Shown here in pieces: positions 52,281 to 61,828 of a stretch of DNA of 64,000 nucleotides. A program made the position numbers and the translations under genes. Position 1 is the first letter of the stretch, and each line of letters opens with the position of its first letter. This DNA is from Ruegeria atlantica (GTDB taxonomy: Bacteria > Pseudomonadota > Alphaproteobacteria > Rhodobacterales > Rhodobacteraceae). The notes beneath the pieces are model-generated. The model was not told the DNA's origin, did not search any database, and saw only the letters and a list, made by a program, of their open reading frames with translations. Location: assembly GCA_013032095.1 (NCBI GenBank), contig WQBJ01000003.1, positions 1 to 64,000 on the forward strand, in the 5' to 3' direction.

Positions 52281-54197
52281 TTACTGGTCCCCTACATCCG
52301 CGTCTGAGGCGGTCGTTTCCGTCTGTTCAGCCTTGATCGTCTCCGCTTCGATTGCGTCCAACCCGGTTTCCGGGTTCTCGATCAGCTCGGGCCGGATTAA
52401 GCGGAAATCAATGCGGCGGTTCTCTTCGCGGCCTTCTTCGGTGTCATTGTCGGCGATGGGTTGGGTCTCGCCGTAACCCACAGCGGTATAGCTGGCCGTG
52501 GGCACCCGGCGCCCACGCAGCTCGTTCAGAATGGACTGTGCCCGCGCCTGGCTAAGCTGCTGGTTCATTTCTTCACGGCCCTGACTGTCAGTATGGCCCT
52601 GAATCTCAAGTCGGATCGGACCGCATTCCCGCAAGATGTCCGCGATCTGGTTCACCGTATCGCGTGAGGTGGTGGCAACCGTAGCCGAACCCGGCTCAAA
52701 AGCGATCTTGGTACCTGCCTGAACCTCGGCAATGCGCTCCTCGCAGACCTCGGGGTCGGGCAGTTTGTCCTCGGGTTCGGGCGGCTCCTGATAGGTGATG
52801 GACAGGGTGAATTCCTGCGCGTCGCCCAGTTTTTCGGACAGTAGTCCTGCGATTTGAGCCTTTGTGTCCGGGTCGTGGCTGACACCGTTCAGCACAAGAT
52901 CATCCGGCGTGACCCTCAGTGCGCCGTTGTGCAGCTGAGCCAGCGCCTCGAGCCCGGTCAGGACGCGCACCGGCCAGCCCGTCGGAAGCCCATCGGGGGC
53001 AATGCGGGTTGCTGTGTATACCTGTTCCGACCCAAATGCCGCACGGGCATAGCTGTCGACCATGCCGCGCTGGGTGTCGTCGCCCAGACGCCCACGTATC
53101 TGCACCAGCCCTTCGGGGCTGCGTGTCGCCGTGAATTCGGGTGGGCCGGACCCTGTGTCGGTTTCGGGTGGCGGCAGGATTGCGTGCAGGGCAAAGACTG
53201 GGGGCAACGCGCTTTCAAGCTCACCCACTACGCGGTCAAAGGTTCCGGCATCGGTGCCCTGTGCCGCAGCCAGTGTGATATCCGCATCCGACATCGTAAC
53301 TGAGCCGCCGCCCAGTTCGGCCACCGCGCGAATGCTCAGTGCGGCAGCTTCGGACCAGCGGGACGAGGGTACGCCCAACCCGATGGTACAGCTGTAGGGG
53401 CCAGTCAGGCCAGCCTCTTGCGCGGCGGCAACAATCGCTGCGCGGGCCTTTTCGTCCTGGGCAGAACAGGCGTCGAAATAGCTGCCGTTTTCGTCGATCA
53501 AAAAACGCAGGGTATAGGGTGTGATCACCGGGCGCGGGGCCGAGATCGACAGGCCAATCCGCAGGCTGGGCGGGGCCGCGCGAGTCAGGTCCTGTTCCAG
53601 CTGTTCCTTTTCCTGCTGGCTGTCGGCTATTGCCGTAATCTTGACCAATCCTGGGCTGGCCGAAATTTTCGCACGGGGCAGGCGGGTTAGGGATTCCAAG
53701 GCATAGCTGACCGCGTCATCCCATCCCTTGGGTTTGGGGTAGTCGGCGGTCTCCAGCAAGTCCGAGACGTGACCGCCGCTGTCCAGAACGCTCAACCGAT
53801 CGATCAGCTCGTCGCGGTCTTCGCTGGCCGGGATCAGGCCGATTACCGAGATGCCGCTGTCGTTCCGCAGAATCTCGGCAGAAAAACGAGGCGCGGCCAG
53901 CTCTGTGGTCGGGGCCACCTCCATTTCGTCAATTACGCGTGAGGTATCGACTTCGGTACCGGCGGCAGTCAGCGCGTTGAAGCGGGTGGCCTCGTCGGTG
54001 GCAGTGCCCGTCAGCACAACACGCAACCCGTCCGAATGCACTTCGGCCCAGTCATGCCCCTTCAGGTCCAATGCGCGACGCACGGCAAACTCGGACGTTT
54101 CTTCAACCTTTGTCACCGCAAAGCTTGCGGCCAGCAGACACAGGCCCGCTGACACGAGGAAGATAAGGGCAACGGCAAAGAAATAGGGCAAACGCAT
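52281..54197 (-). CDS. OmpA-family protein with BON-like repeats
   Basis: 638 residues. One N-terminal anchor helix (FFAVALIFLVSAGLCLLAASF) is followed by several repeats of BON-like units (DWAEVHSDGLRVVLTGTATDE, then at ~110 and ~380 VQIRGRLGDDT), then a C-terminal OmpA peptidoglycan-binding domain (FEPGSATV, GHTDSQGREEMNQQLSQARAQ, VGYGETQPIADN, NRRIDFRL). It should bind peptidoglycan and tether the inner membrane to the wall. It lies downstream of ubiA (64 bp) and upstream of the coiled-coil gene. Confidence 0.87.
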   Translation of the reverse strand: MRLPYFFAVALIFLVSAGLCLLAASFAVTKVEETSEFAVRRALDLKGHDWAEVHSDGLRVVLTGTATDEATRFNALTAAGTEVDTSRVIDEMEVAPTTELAAPRFSAEILRNDSGISVIGLIPASEDRDELIDRLSVLDSGGHVSDLLETADYPKPKGWDDAVSYALESLTRLPRAKISASPGLVKITAIADSQQEKEQLEQDLTRAAPPSLRIGLSISAPRPVITPYTLRFLIDENGSYFDACSAQDEKARAAIVAAAQEAGLTGPYSCTIGLGVPSSRWSEAAALSIRAVAELGGGSVTMSDADITLAAAQGTDAGTFDRVVGELESALPPVFALHAILPPPETDTGSGPPEFTATRSPEGLVQIRGRLGDDTQRGMVDSYARAAFGSEQVYTATRIAPDGLPTGWPVRVLTGLEALAQLHNGALRVTPDDLVLNGVSHDPDTKAQIAGLLSEKLGDAQEFTLSITYQEPPEPEDKLPDPEVCEERIAEVQAGTKIAFEPGSATVATTSRDTVNQIADILRECGPIRLEIQGHTDSQGREEMNQQLSQARAQSILNELRGRRVPTASYTAVGYGETQPIADNDTEEGREENRRIDFRLIRPELIENPETGLDAIEAETIKAEQTETTASDADVGDQ

Positions 54198-54261
54198 GTG
54201 TGGGTTATCGACTCCTCAAGCGATTGTGCGCACTCTTACAGAGCGCCGCGCCAAGGTGCAA

Positions 54262-55224
54262 TCAGAGCAGCAGCGCGACGCAGAGGAAGATCAGCGGAAT
54301 AAGGCCAGTGTCCCGGTTGGCGCGGAACAATTGCAGCAGTTTTGCGTTGTCTTCGGTATCCAGCCCTCGCAATTGCCAGGCCATGTGCCAGCCCATCGCC
54401 CATGGTCCGGCCAACGCGACGACTAGTGCCAAAATAGAAGCCTCTGAAAGTGCCCCGTCAATGATGGCCAGCCCCATCAGAAAGACTGTGGCGACTAGGA
54501 AGTATTTCAGCCAGCGCGCTGTGTCGGCACCAAACAGCCGAGCTGTGGATTTGATGCCGATCAGTTCATCATCCTCGGCGTCCTGATGAGCATAGATCGT
54601 GTCATAGAACAGCGTCCAGGCGATACCGGCCAGGTACAGGGTGATCGCTGGAACGCCAACCGTCCCGGTATGCGCAGCCCAGGTCAGCAGGATGCCCCAG
54701 TTGAAGGCCAGCCCCAGAAACACCTGCGGCCACCATGTAAAGCGTTTGGCATAGGGGTAGATTGTAACAGGCAGCAGGGAGAGCACACCCATGGCAATTG
54801 CGGCCTGGTTGAAGGTCAGCAGAATTCCGAGCGCCAGCAGGCATTGCAGACCCATCCAAATCACGGCCTGCTTAACGCTGACCTGACCGGATGGAATCGG
54901 GCGCGAACGTGTGCGTTCCACTTGCCCGTCAAACTCGCGGTCGGTGATGTCGTTCCAAGTGCAGCCTGCGCCGCGCATCAGGAAAGCGCCGATGGCACAG
55001 CCGATAGCGATCCACAGGTCTTCCCACCGGGGATTGCCGTCGCTGAGGATTGCCAGCGCAAGACCCCACCAGCAGGGAATCAGCAAAAGCCATGTGCCGA
55101 TGGGCCGATCCGCGCGGCTTAGGCGCAGGTAGGGGCGGGCGAATGCGGGCGCGTGTGTGTCGACCCAGTTGCCACTGACCGCATCGGCGACCTGACCGTC
55201 TGGTGTTGGGGCGTTGCCTTGCAT
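54262..55224 (-). CDS. ubiA: 4-hydroxybenzoate polyprenyltransferase
   Basis: 320 residues, about eight helices. The two aspartate motifs are present: AGCTWNDITDREFDGQVERTR and, in the second half, IYAHQDAEDDELIGIKSTARLFG. It prenylates 4-hydroxybenzoate for ubiquinone. ATG 55224 gives the normal PYLRLSRADRPIGTWLLL opening near residue 31. It is divergent from rsmE by 12 bp. Confidence 0.94.
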   Translation of the reverse strand: MQGNAPTPDGQVADAVSGNWVDTHAPAFARPYLRLSRADRPIGTWLLLIPCWWGLALAILSDGNPRWEDLWIAIGCAIGAFLMRGAGCTWNDITDREFDGQVERTRSRPIPSGQVSVKQAVIWMGLQCLLALGILLTFNQAAIAMGVLSLLPVTIYPYAKRFTWWPQVFLGLAFNWGILLTWAAHTGTVGVPAITLYLAGIAWTLFYDTIYAHQDAEDDELIGIKSTARLFGADTARWLKYFLVATVFLMGLAIIDGALSEASILALVVALAGPWAMGWHMAWQLRGLDTEDNAKLLQLFRANRDTGLIPLIFLCVALLL

Positions 55225-55236
55225 ATGTAACGTCTC

Positions 55237-55962
55237 ATGAGTGCAAAGATCAGACTGTATGTAGAGCACCCTCTGGGTCCGGGGCAATCGGTAGATTTGA
55301 CGCGCGAGCAGGCGCATTACCTGTTTGGCGTCATGCGGCTGGCTGTGGGCGGACATGTGGCCCTGTTCAACGGCCAGGACGGAGAGTGGTTGGCCGAAGT
55401 GGCCGAAGCGGGTAAACGCGGCGGCGTTTTGACCTGCGTGGAGCAGACCAAGCCGCTGCAATTGCCGCCCGATCTGTGGTTTCTGTTTGCGCCGATCAAA
55501 AAGGCGCGCACGGATTTCATCGTTGAAAAGGCAGCCGAAATGGGCGCGGCGCGGATACTGCCCGTGCAAACCGAGTTCACCAATTCTGAACGCATCCGGC
55601 AGGACCGTCTGCAAGCCCACGCCGTCGAAGCTGCGGAACAATGTGGTGGAACCTTCGTGCCCGAGGTGGCCGATTTGCAGCGGCTCGACCGCCTTCTGGA
55701 CGCATGGCCCGAGGGTCGGCACCTGATGTTCTGCAATGAGGCCGAAGTTGGCTCCGCTTTGCGTTTGGCGGCGAACGAAAAGGGTCAGCCATGGGCCATC
55801 CTGATCGGTCCTGAGGGTGGGTTCTCGGATCGCGAACGCGCACGGCTGACCGGGTTGGCCTATGCCCATGTGGTCAGCCTTGGCCCGCGTATCCTGCGTG
55901 CCGATACGGCGGCTGTTGCAGCGCTGACCATGTGGCAGCAAGCGCTGGGGGATTGGTCGTGA
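55237..55962 (+). CDS. rsmE: 16S rRNA (uracil(1498)-N(3))-methyltransferase
   Basis: 241 residues. An N-terminal PUA-like part (HYLFGVMRLAVGGHVALFNG) precedes the SPOUT knot, with the SAM loop ILIGPEGGFSDRERARLTG and SLGPRILRADTAAVAAL. It methylates U1498 of 16S rRNA. It overlaps the following GNAT start (GTGA). Confidence 0.93.
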   Translation: MSAKIRLYVEHPLGPGQSVDLTREQAHYLFGVMRLAVGGHVALFNGQDGEWLAEVAEAGKRGGVLTCVEQTKPLQLPPDLWFLFAPIKKARTDFIVEKAAEMGAARILPVQTEFTNSERIRQDRLQAHAVEAAEQCGGTFVPEVADLQRLDRLLDAWPEGRHLMFCNEAEVGSALRLAANEKGQPWAILIGPEGGFSDRERARLTGLAYAHVVSLGPRILRADTAAVAALTMWQQALGDWS

Positions 55963-56807
55963 CGTGGCGAGTCGCGACGGACAAGGACGTGCCCCTGATC
56001 GATGCGTTTCTATCGAAACACATTCAGACCTCGATGTTTCCGCTTGCCAATCTTCGTGATCATGGTTTGCAGGCTGCGCATCCCCGCGCGTTGAATGCCT
56101 GGCTTATGGGAGGTGAGCCCAGTGCCGTATTTTCGATCACCAACGAAGGGATGGTCCTGCCGCAATGCCCCGACTGCACCGACACAGAACTCTCGGACGC
56201 GGCTGACCTAATCCGTGGCCACCAGCTGTTTGGTCTGGCGGCCGAAGCGACTCAGGCCCGCCGGATCATGCGGCTGGCCGGTTGGGAAGGCCGCCCCGCG
56301 ACGCTGAACAGTGATGAGCCCGGCTTCTCGTTGGATTTGGACAAGCTGGTGCTGCCCGATGACGACGGTGCTGAGCTTGTGCCTTTGGGAGCGCTTGAAA
56401 GGACCATCGCCGAAGCGTGGCGGGAAAACTATCTGATCGAGGCCATGGATTTCGCTCCAGACAGGGCGCAGGAACAGGCGAAAAAAGATATTGCTGCCTA
56501 TTTGGATCGCGACTCGCACCGGGCGCTGCTGATCGACGGGCAGCCGGTTGCTATGACCGGCTTCAACGCCCGCCTGCCCGAGATAGTGCAGATAGGAGGC
56601 GTTTACACACCGCCCAAGCTTCGCGGGCAAGGCCATGCAAAACTAGCCGTCGCATTGCATCTGCTTGAGGCGCGCAACGCCGGAGCGACCCGCGCGGTTC
56701 TGTTCGCGGCTTCCGAATCCGCCGCGCGTGCTTATATCGCTATTGGTTTCCAACCGGCGGGTCGCTACTCGCTGATCCTGTTTACAAATCCCGAGGACCC
56801 GGCATGA
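55959..56807 (+). CDS. GNAT family N-acetyltransferase
   Basis: 282 residues from a GTG overlapping the rsmE stop. The C-terminal GNAT domain (~155-282) has QIGGVYTPPKLRGQGHAKLAVALHL (acetyl-CoA loop) and FQPAGRYSLI. The N-terminal half is a diverged GNAT-like unit (FAPDRAQEQAKKDIAAYL linker). Substrate unknown. It overlaps the next small membrane-protein gene by 4 bp. Confidence 0.85.
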   Translation: MTWRVATDKDVPLIDAFLSKHIQTSMFPLANLRDHGLQAAHPRALNAWLMGGEPSAVFSITNEGMVLPQCPDCTDTELSDAADLIRGHQLFGLAAEATQARRIMRLAGWEGRPATLNSDEPGFSLDLDKLVLPDDDGAELVPLGALERTIAEAWRENYLIEAMDFAPDRAQEQAKKDIAAYLDRDSHRALLIDGQPVAMTGFNARLPEIVQIGGVYTPPKLRGQGHAKLAVALHLLEARNAGATRAVLFAASESAARAYIAIGFQPAGRYSLILFTNPEDPA

Positions 56808-57331
56808 GTTTCATCCGACCCGAAGCCAAACTGACACTGTGGCGCTGGCGCGAGGTGTTGGTCGCGGGACTTGTTCTGCTGGTTGGCCTCAGTTGGATTA
56901 GCGGTCCCGGCGGATTGCTCGGCTGGCTGGGCTGGGTACTGGTTCTGGTCTCAGTGGCGCTCGCCGTCATAGGAATCCAACGCGCCCGTTTCCGTACCGG
57001 TGTCGGTGGTCCCGGTGTCGTGACCATCGACGAAGGGCAAATCACCTATCTTGGCCCACTGAACGGAGGCATGGTCGCCACGCGGGAAATCGAACGGCTC
57101 GCGCTGGACCCGACCTCATCCCCCGCGCACTGGGTGCTGGAACAACCGGGCCAGCCGGTGCTTCACATTCCTGTGAATGCCGAAGGAGCCGAGGCGCTAT
57201 TCGATGTCTTTTCGGCGCTTCCGGGCCTGAAAACCGAACAAATGCTGGCCGAACTGAATGGCGGTGCGGCCCATCCGGTGGTGATCTGGGAACGCACGCC
57301 ATCGCGCCCCGCACATCTCAGGCTGCATTGA
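56804..57331 (+). CDS. Hypothetical membrane protein (175 residues)
   Basis: Two N-terminal helices (WREVLVAGLVLLVGLSW, GWLGWVLVLVSVALAVIG) are followed by a soluble beta-rich region with DEGQITYLGPLNGG and an IPVNAEGAEALFDVFSALPG segment of PH-like character. It overlaps the acetyltransferase and lies 65 bp before gshA. Its tight placement suggests a conserved operon rsmE-GNAT-this-gshA. Function unknown. Confidence 0.8.
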   Translation: MSFIRPEAKLTLWRWREVLVAGLVLLVGLSWISGPGGLLGWLGWVLVLVSVALAVIGIQRARFRTGVGGPGVVTIDEGQITYLGPLNGGMVATREIERLALDPTSSPAHWVLEQPGQPVLHIPVNAEGAEALFDVFSALPGLKTEQMLAELNGGAAHPVVIWERTPSRPAHLRLH

Positions 57332-57396
57332 CACCGGCGCGGTTTGCCCCCACGACTGACCAACTAGACAGACACATCAGGATCGGAGCGCGATTC

Positions 57397-58767
57397 ATGT
57401 CCATCCCCCAATCCGGCGGCGGGCCGATCGAACGCCATGAGCAACTGGCCGAATACCTGGAATCGGGCTGCAAGCCCAAGCAGGATTGGCGCATCGGGAC
57501 CGAGCATGAGAAGTTCGGCTATTGCAAAGACACCCTGAAGCCACTGCCCTATGAGGGGACACGTTCTATTGTGGCCGTGCTGGAGGGGTTGCGTGACCGC
57601 CACGGCTGGGCCGAGGTGCGCGAAGGCGGTAAACTGATCGGCCTGGAAAAGGACGGCGCAAATGTGAGCCTTGAACCAGGTGGTGCGTTGGAATTGTCAG
57701 GTGCTCCACTGGAGACCATTCACGAGACCTGCGACGAGGTGAACACTCACCTCCGCGAAGTGAAGGATATCGCTGACGAGATCGGCGTGGGATTCATCGG
57801 TCTGGGCGCGGCACCGATCTGGACGCATGACGAGATGCCGTTGATGCCCAAGGGGCGTTATCGGCTGATGAACGACTATATGGAGAAAGTTGGTACCATG
57901 GGCCGCGCCATGATGCGGCGGACGTGTACGGTGCAAGTCAACATCGACTTCGGGTCCGAGGCCGACATGGTGCAGAAACTGCGCGTGGCGCTGGCCCTGC
58001 AGCCGGTAGCGACGGCGCTGTTTGCCAATTCTCCGTTCTTCGAAGGCAAGGTGAACGGCCAGAAAAGCTGGCGCAGCTATATCTGGCGGCATCTGGATGA
58101 TGCGCGTACCGGTATGCTGCCCTTCGTGTTCGAAGAAGGCTTTGGATTCGAGCGTTATGTGCAATACGCGCTCGATGTGCCGATGTATTTCGTCTACCGC
58201 GATGGCCAGTATATCGACGCGTTGGGCATGTCCTTCCGCGACTTCTTGCAGGGCAAATTGCCCGCTCTGCCGGGTGAGACGCCGACCCTGTCCGATTGGG
58301 CCGACCACCTGACCACCGCTTTCCCCGAAGCGCGGATCAAGAAATTCATGGAGATGCGCGGCGCCGATGGCGGCCCGTGGCGCCGCTTGTGTGCGCTACC
58401 CGCGTTCTGGGTTGGCCTGACCTATGATCAGGGCGCGCTGGATGCGGCTTGGGATCTGGTCAAAGGCTGGGATGCGGAAACCCGCGAATCCTTGCGGATC
58501 GAAGCCGCCAAAGACGGGCTGCAGGCGCAAGTCGGCAACATCAACATGCACGATCTGGCGCGCGAGGTGGTCGCGATATCCGAGGCCGGTCTGAAATCCC
58601 GCGCCTTCCCCGGTGCAGGCGGCTTGGTGCCCGATGAGACGCATTTCCTGAACGCTCTGAAAGACAGCATCGAATCCGGTAAGGTTCCGGCGGATGAGTT
58701 GCTGGATCACTATAGTGGCGACTGGAATGGCGATCTGACGCGCGTGTTTCCCGAGTACAGTTATTGA
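57397..58767 (+). CDS. gshA: Glutamate--cysteine ligase (plant/alphaproteobacterial type)
   Basis: 456 residues from ATG 57397 with GGAG eight bases upstream. WRIGTEHEKFGY, LEPGGALELSGAPL, FIGLGAAPIWTHDEMPLMPKGRY (part) and CTVQVNIDFGSEADM are hallmarks of the class found in plants and alphaproteobacteria. It joins glutamate to cysteine, the first and limiting step of glutathione synthesis. Its partner gshB is not in the window. Confidence 0.93.
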   Translation: MSIPQSGGGPIERHEQLAEYLESGCKPKQDWRIGTEHEKFGYCKDTLKPLPYEGTRSIVAVLEGLRDRHGWAEVREGGKLIGLEKDGANVSLEPGGALELSGAPLETIHETCDEVNTHLREVKDIADEIGVGFIGLGAAPIWTHDEMPLMPKGRYRLMNDYMEKVGTMGRAMMRRTCTVQVNIDFGSEADMVQKLRVALALQPVATALFANSPFFEGKVNGQKSWRSYIWRHLDDARTGMLPFVFEEGFGFERYVQYALDVPMYFVYRDGQYIDALGMSFRDFLQGKLPALPGETPTLSDWADHLTTAFPEARIKKFMEMRGADGGPWRRLCALPAFWVGLTYDQGALDAAWDLVKGWDAETRESLRIEAAKDGLQAQVGNINMHDLAREVVAISEAGLKSRAFPGAGGLVPDETHFLNALKDSIESGKVPADELLDHYSGDWNGDLTRVFPEYSY

Positions 58768-58873
58768 GAGTGGCGCGGCGGATTTAAGACAGTTTTTGCC
58801 AAGGTTTGCGTCTCGGGTTGAAAACTCGGCTGGTTGCAGGGTACCAGCGAGCATAAATCTGTTGGACTGATCC

Positions 58874-59941
58874 ATGGCCCGCATCAGCGAACTGCACTAT
58901 TCCAATGCCTACGCGGCAAGCTCGGGTGAAAGCGAGTTTCTGGAGGTTGCGCTAAGATCAGATGAGCTACCGGAAAACTTCACGGTGTCCTTCTATCAGG
59001 CCAACGGTCAGGTCGGGATTGAGATCCCTTTGGATCACCCGGACGTTCAGTTTACAATCGATCCGGACAACAACGAGAAAGTCTATGTCATATCGGCAGA
59101 CGACTTTCCGATCCTGCTGACCGATCCCAATGGCGGTGGCCCGACCAACTACGAAGCCTATGCGCTGACCAATACAGATACCGGCGAGGTCATTGATTTC
59201 TATGACATCGGCGGCGGCACTCAGAACATCATGGCGCAAAACGGGCTGGCGGCGGGTGAAACCTCGGTAAACCTGCCGGTTCTGGTCGGGCCGAACCAGA
59301 CCACCACTACATTGCAATTCAACCAGCCGGACCCGGACACGCTGGTCTACGGTTCCGTCGATCCCGGAGATACCGGAGCCGCCTGTTTCACAGCCGGAAC
59401 GCAGGTGGACACTCCGGATGGGCCCCGGCTGATCGAAACGCTGCAGCCGGGTGATCTGGTCGACACGCTGGATGCTGGTGCGCAGCCCGTGCGCTGGGTT
59501 GGGCGGCGCACGGTGTACGGGCAGGGTCGCTTTGCTCCGATCCGGTTCTGCGCCGGCACTCTGGGGGCCAGCGCCGATGTGGTGGTGTCTCCGCAGCACC
59601 GGGTTCTGATTTCGGGCTGGCAGGCAGAGCTGATGTTCGGCGAGGATGAGATCCTGGTGCCCGCCAAATCTCTGGTCAACGGAACCTCTGTGACCGAAGC
59701 GCCGCGCGACGTTGTCACCTATGTTCACCTGTTGTTTGACCGTCACCAACTGGTCTCGACCAGCGGCCTCGTGTCGGAAAGCTTTTTCCCGGGACAAGAA
59801 GGATTGGCCGGTCTTCCTTCGGATACGACCGAGGAACTGTTCGCCCTGTTCCCCGAGCTGCGCCTGCATCCCGAGGCTTACGGCGCCGCCGCCCGCCCGG
59901 TTCGTCAGGACCGGACCGTGGCATTGTTGCGTTCTGCCTGA
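58874..59941 (+). CDS. Hint-domain protein with N-terminal lamin-tail-like region
   Basis: 355 residues. The N-terminal ~165 residues (ISELHYSNAYAASSGESEFLEVALRSD) look like a lamin-tail/beta-sandwich surface domain. A Hint_2 self-processing domain begins at ACFTAGTQVDTPDG, with the nucleophilic Cys, the block around VVSPQHRVLISGW and HLLFDRHQLVSTSGLVSESFFPG. Hint domains catalyse an acyl shift for autoprocessing or ligation. In Rhodobacteraceae they occur in secreted proteins, often exported by type I systems. The site of cleavage would be just before Cys ~174. No secretion signal or partner toxin is seen. Confidence 0.85.
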   Translation: MARISELHYSNAYAASSGESEFLEVALRSDELPENFTVSFYQANGQVGIEIPLDHPDVQFTIDPDNNEKVYVISADDFPILLTDPNGGGPTNYEAYALTNTDTGEVIDFYDIGGGTQNIMAQNGLAAGETSVNLPVLVGPNQTTTTLQFNQPDPDTLVYGSVDPGDTGAACFTAGTQVDTPDGPRLIETLQPGDLVDTLDAGAQPVRWVGRRTVYGQGRFAPIRFCAGTLGASADVVVSPQHRVLISGWQAELMFGEDEILVPAKSLVNGTSVTEAPRDVVTYVHLLFDRHQLVSTSGLVSESFFPGQEGLAGLPSDTTEELFALFPELRLHPEAYGAAARPVRQDRTVALLRSA

Positions 59942-60027
59942 TTGGGCGGCTGTCCCCCTCTTGCTTTCGCGGACTGCTGTGATAGCAGGGCCTGAACAGA
60001 ATTCAGGGGCCACGGTCAGGAAGCGTC

Positions 60028-61101
60028 ATGGACGATCTTAAGGCAAAATATCTCGGTCAGATCGCCGATGCAGGCGACGAAAACGCGCTTGAGGCGATCC
60101 GTGTCGCCGCCGTGGGCAAAAAGGGCGAGGTCGCGCTGAAGATGCGCGAGCTGGGCAAGATGACGCCCGAGGAACGTCAGGTCGCAGGCCCTGCGCTAAA
60201 TGCCTTGAAGGATGAGATCAACTCGGCGCTGTCAGCAAAGAAAGCCGCTTTGGCCGATGCTGCGTTGGATGAGCGTCTGCGCACCGAATGGCTGGACGTC
60301 ACCCTGCCGACCCGCGCGCGCCGTCAGGGCTCGATCCACCCGGTCAGCCAGGCGACCGAGGAATTGACCGCGATCTTTGCCGAATTGGGATTCTCGGTGG
60401 CCGAAGGACCGCGGATCGAGACCGACTGGCACAACTTTGATGCCCTGAACATCCCCGGCCACCACCCCGCGCGGGCTGAGATGGACACGTTCTATATGCA
60501 CCGCGCCGAGGGCGATAGCCGCCCGCCGCATGTGCTGCGCACCCATACCTCGCCGGTGCAGATCCGCTCGATGGAGAAACAGGGCGCGCCGATCCGCGTG
60601 ATCTGTCCGGGCGGTGTGTACCGCGCCGACTATGACCAGACCCACACGCCGATGTTCCATCAGGTCGAGGGGCTGGCCATCGACAAAGACATCTCTATGG
60701 CGAACCTGAAATGGGTTCTGGAAGAGTTCGTGAAGGCATTTTTTGAGGTCGACGACGTCGAACTGCGCTTCCGCGCCTCGCACTTCCCCTTCACCGAACC
60801 ATCGGCCGAGGTCGATATCCGCTGTTCCTGGGACAACGGTCAGCTGAAGATCGGCGAGGGCGACGACTGGATGGAGATTCTGGGCTCGGGCATGGTCCAC
60901 CCCAAGGTGATCGCGGCCGGCGGCATCGACCCCGAGGTCTATCAGGGTTTTGCCTTCGGCATCGGCATCGACCGTCTGGCGATGCTGAAATACGGCATCC
61001 CCGATCTGCGGGCGTTCTTTGATAGCGATCTGCGGTGGCTGCGCCACTACGGGTTCGCGGCGTTGGATATGCCGACGTTGCATGGGGGGCTTAGTCGGTG
61101 A
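60028..61101 (+). CDS. pheS: Phenylalanyl-tRNA synthetase alpha subunit
   Basis: 357 residues: N-terminal coiled coil, then class II catalytic core. [47 protein letters not shown] and the motif-3 segment [17 protein letters not shown] identify PheS. It forms the alpha2beta2 enzyme with PheT. An unrelated membrane-protein gene starts at its stop (TGATG) and separates it from pheT by 727 bp. Confidence 0.96.
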   Translation: MDDLKAKYLGQIADAGDENALEAIRVAAVGKKGEVALKMRELGKMTPEERQVAGPALNALKDEINSALSAKKAALADAALDERLRTEWLDVTLPTRARRQGSIHPVSQATEELTAIFAELGFSVAEGPRIETDWHNFDALNIPGHHPARAEMDTFYMHRAEGDSRPPHVLRTHTSPVQIRSMEKQGAPIRVICPGGVYRADYDQTHTPMFHQVEGLAIDKDISMANLKWVLEEFVKAFFEVDDVELRFRASHFPFTEPSAEVDIRCSWDNGQLKIGEGDDWMEILGSGMVHPKVIAAGGIDPEVYQGFAFGIGIDRLAMLKYGIPDLRAFFDSDLRWLRHYGFAALDMPTLHGGLSR

Positions 61102-61763
61102 TGGAGGTGGGCCTCTCACTATTATGTCTGTTACTCGGGTTAATTCTCTCTTCTGGATTGGTAGCTTACCACATTGGGAAGGCTAGATGCGCACTGAAGG
61201 AAAAGACTTCGCTTAAGTTGCTAGTTGATAGACTCAACAACTACAGCTTGCTGAAGGGCGGCCAGTGTTCGGGAGAGAACTGCGTCTTGAATCTTGAGGC
61301 AAAAAATTGCGGTATTGCGCGAGAGTTTCCATATCCCCCGGCTCGCCCAATTCTTGCGCCTCCCTCACATGAAGTGCTTCTCGGTGTACTAAAAAAAATC
61401 GAAGCCAAAAGTGCAGCTCTTGCCGGAGTAAGTATCTTTTTACTAGCATCAATGCTTGCGGGAGGCTACGGCATAGCATCCTCGACACCCTCGCCTCAAT
61501 ATGTGGGTCTGTTGTTTTGGTTTACTACTGGCTTTCTTGTCGGCCCATTGGTTTCCGTGATTGATGGGGCGGGGCATTTAGGCCAACCTCACTATGTGAA
61601 GAAAAGCAAAAAAGTAGCTTCGCACATCCGTGCTCGAGAAATGCAGAAGTGGTTAATGGTAGACTTGGTTGTTAAAGAGTACGCCTTTCGGCAAACAGTC
61701 CGGCTGGTGGGTGTGTCTATTCTGTGCGTACTACTAGTTTTCTTTCTAGCATCCACATCGTAA
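61101..61763 (+). CDS. Atypical four-helix membrane protein inserted between pheS and pheT
   Basis: 220 residues. The ATG overlaps the pheS stop. Four helices are visible (VGLSLLCLLLGLILSSGLVAYHIG, ALAGVSIFLLASMLAGG, VGLLFWFTTGFLVGPLVSV, LVGVSILCVLLVFFLAS), with a cysteine pair (GGQCSGENCVLNLEAKNCG) in the first loop. Base composition is clearly lower in GC than both flanks, and codon choice differs, suggesting acquired DNA. No domain is recognised. It is followed by 65 bp before pheT. Confidence 0.7.
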   Translation: MEVGLSLLCLLLGLILSSGLVAYHIGKARCALKEKTSLKLLVDRLNNYSLLKGGQCSGENCVLNLEAKNCGIAREFPYPPARPILAPPSHEVLLGVLKKIEAKSAALAGVSIFLLASMLAGGYGIASSTPSPQYVGLLFWFTTGFLVGPLVSVIDGAGHLGQPHYVKKSKKVASHIRAREMQKWLMVDLVVKEYAFRQTVRLVGVSILCVLLVFFLASTS

Positions 61764-61828
61764 AACGTCTCCCAAATATCGGTCTCAAGCTAGGACCGGC
61801 AAAACGAAAACCGCAGAAAAGAAACGTT

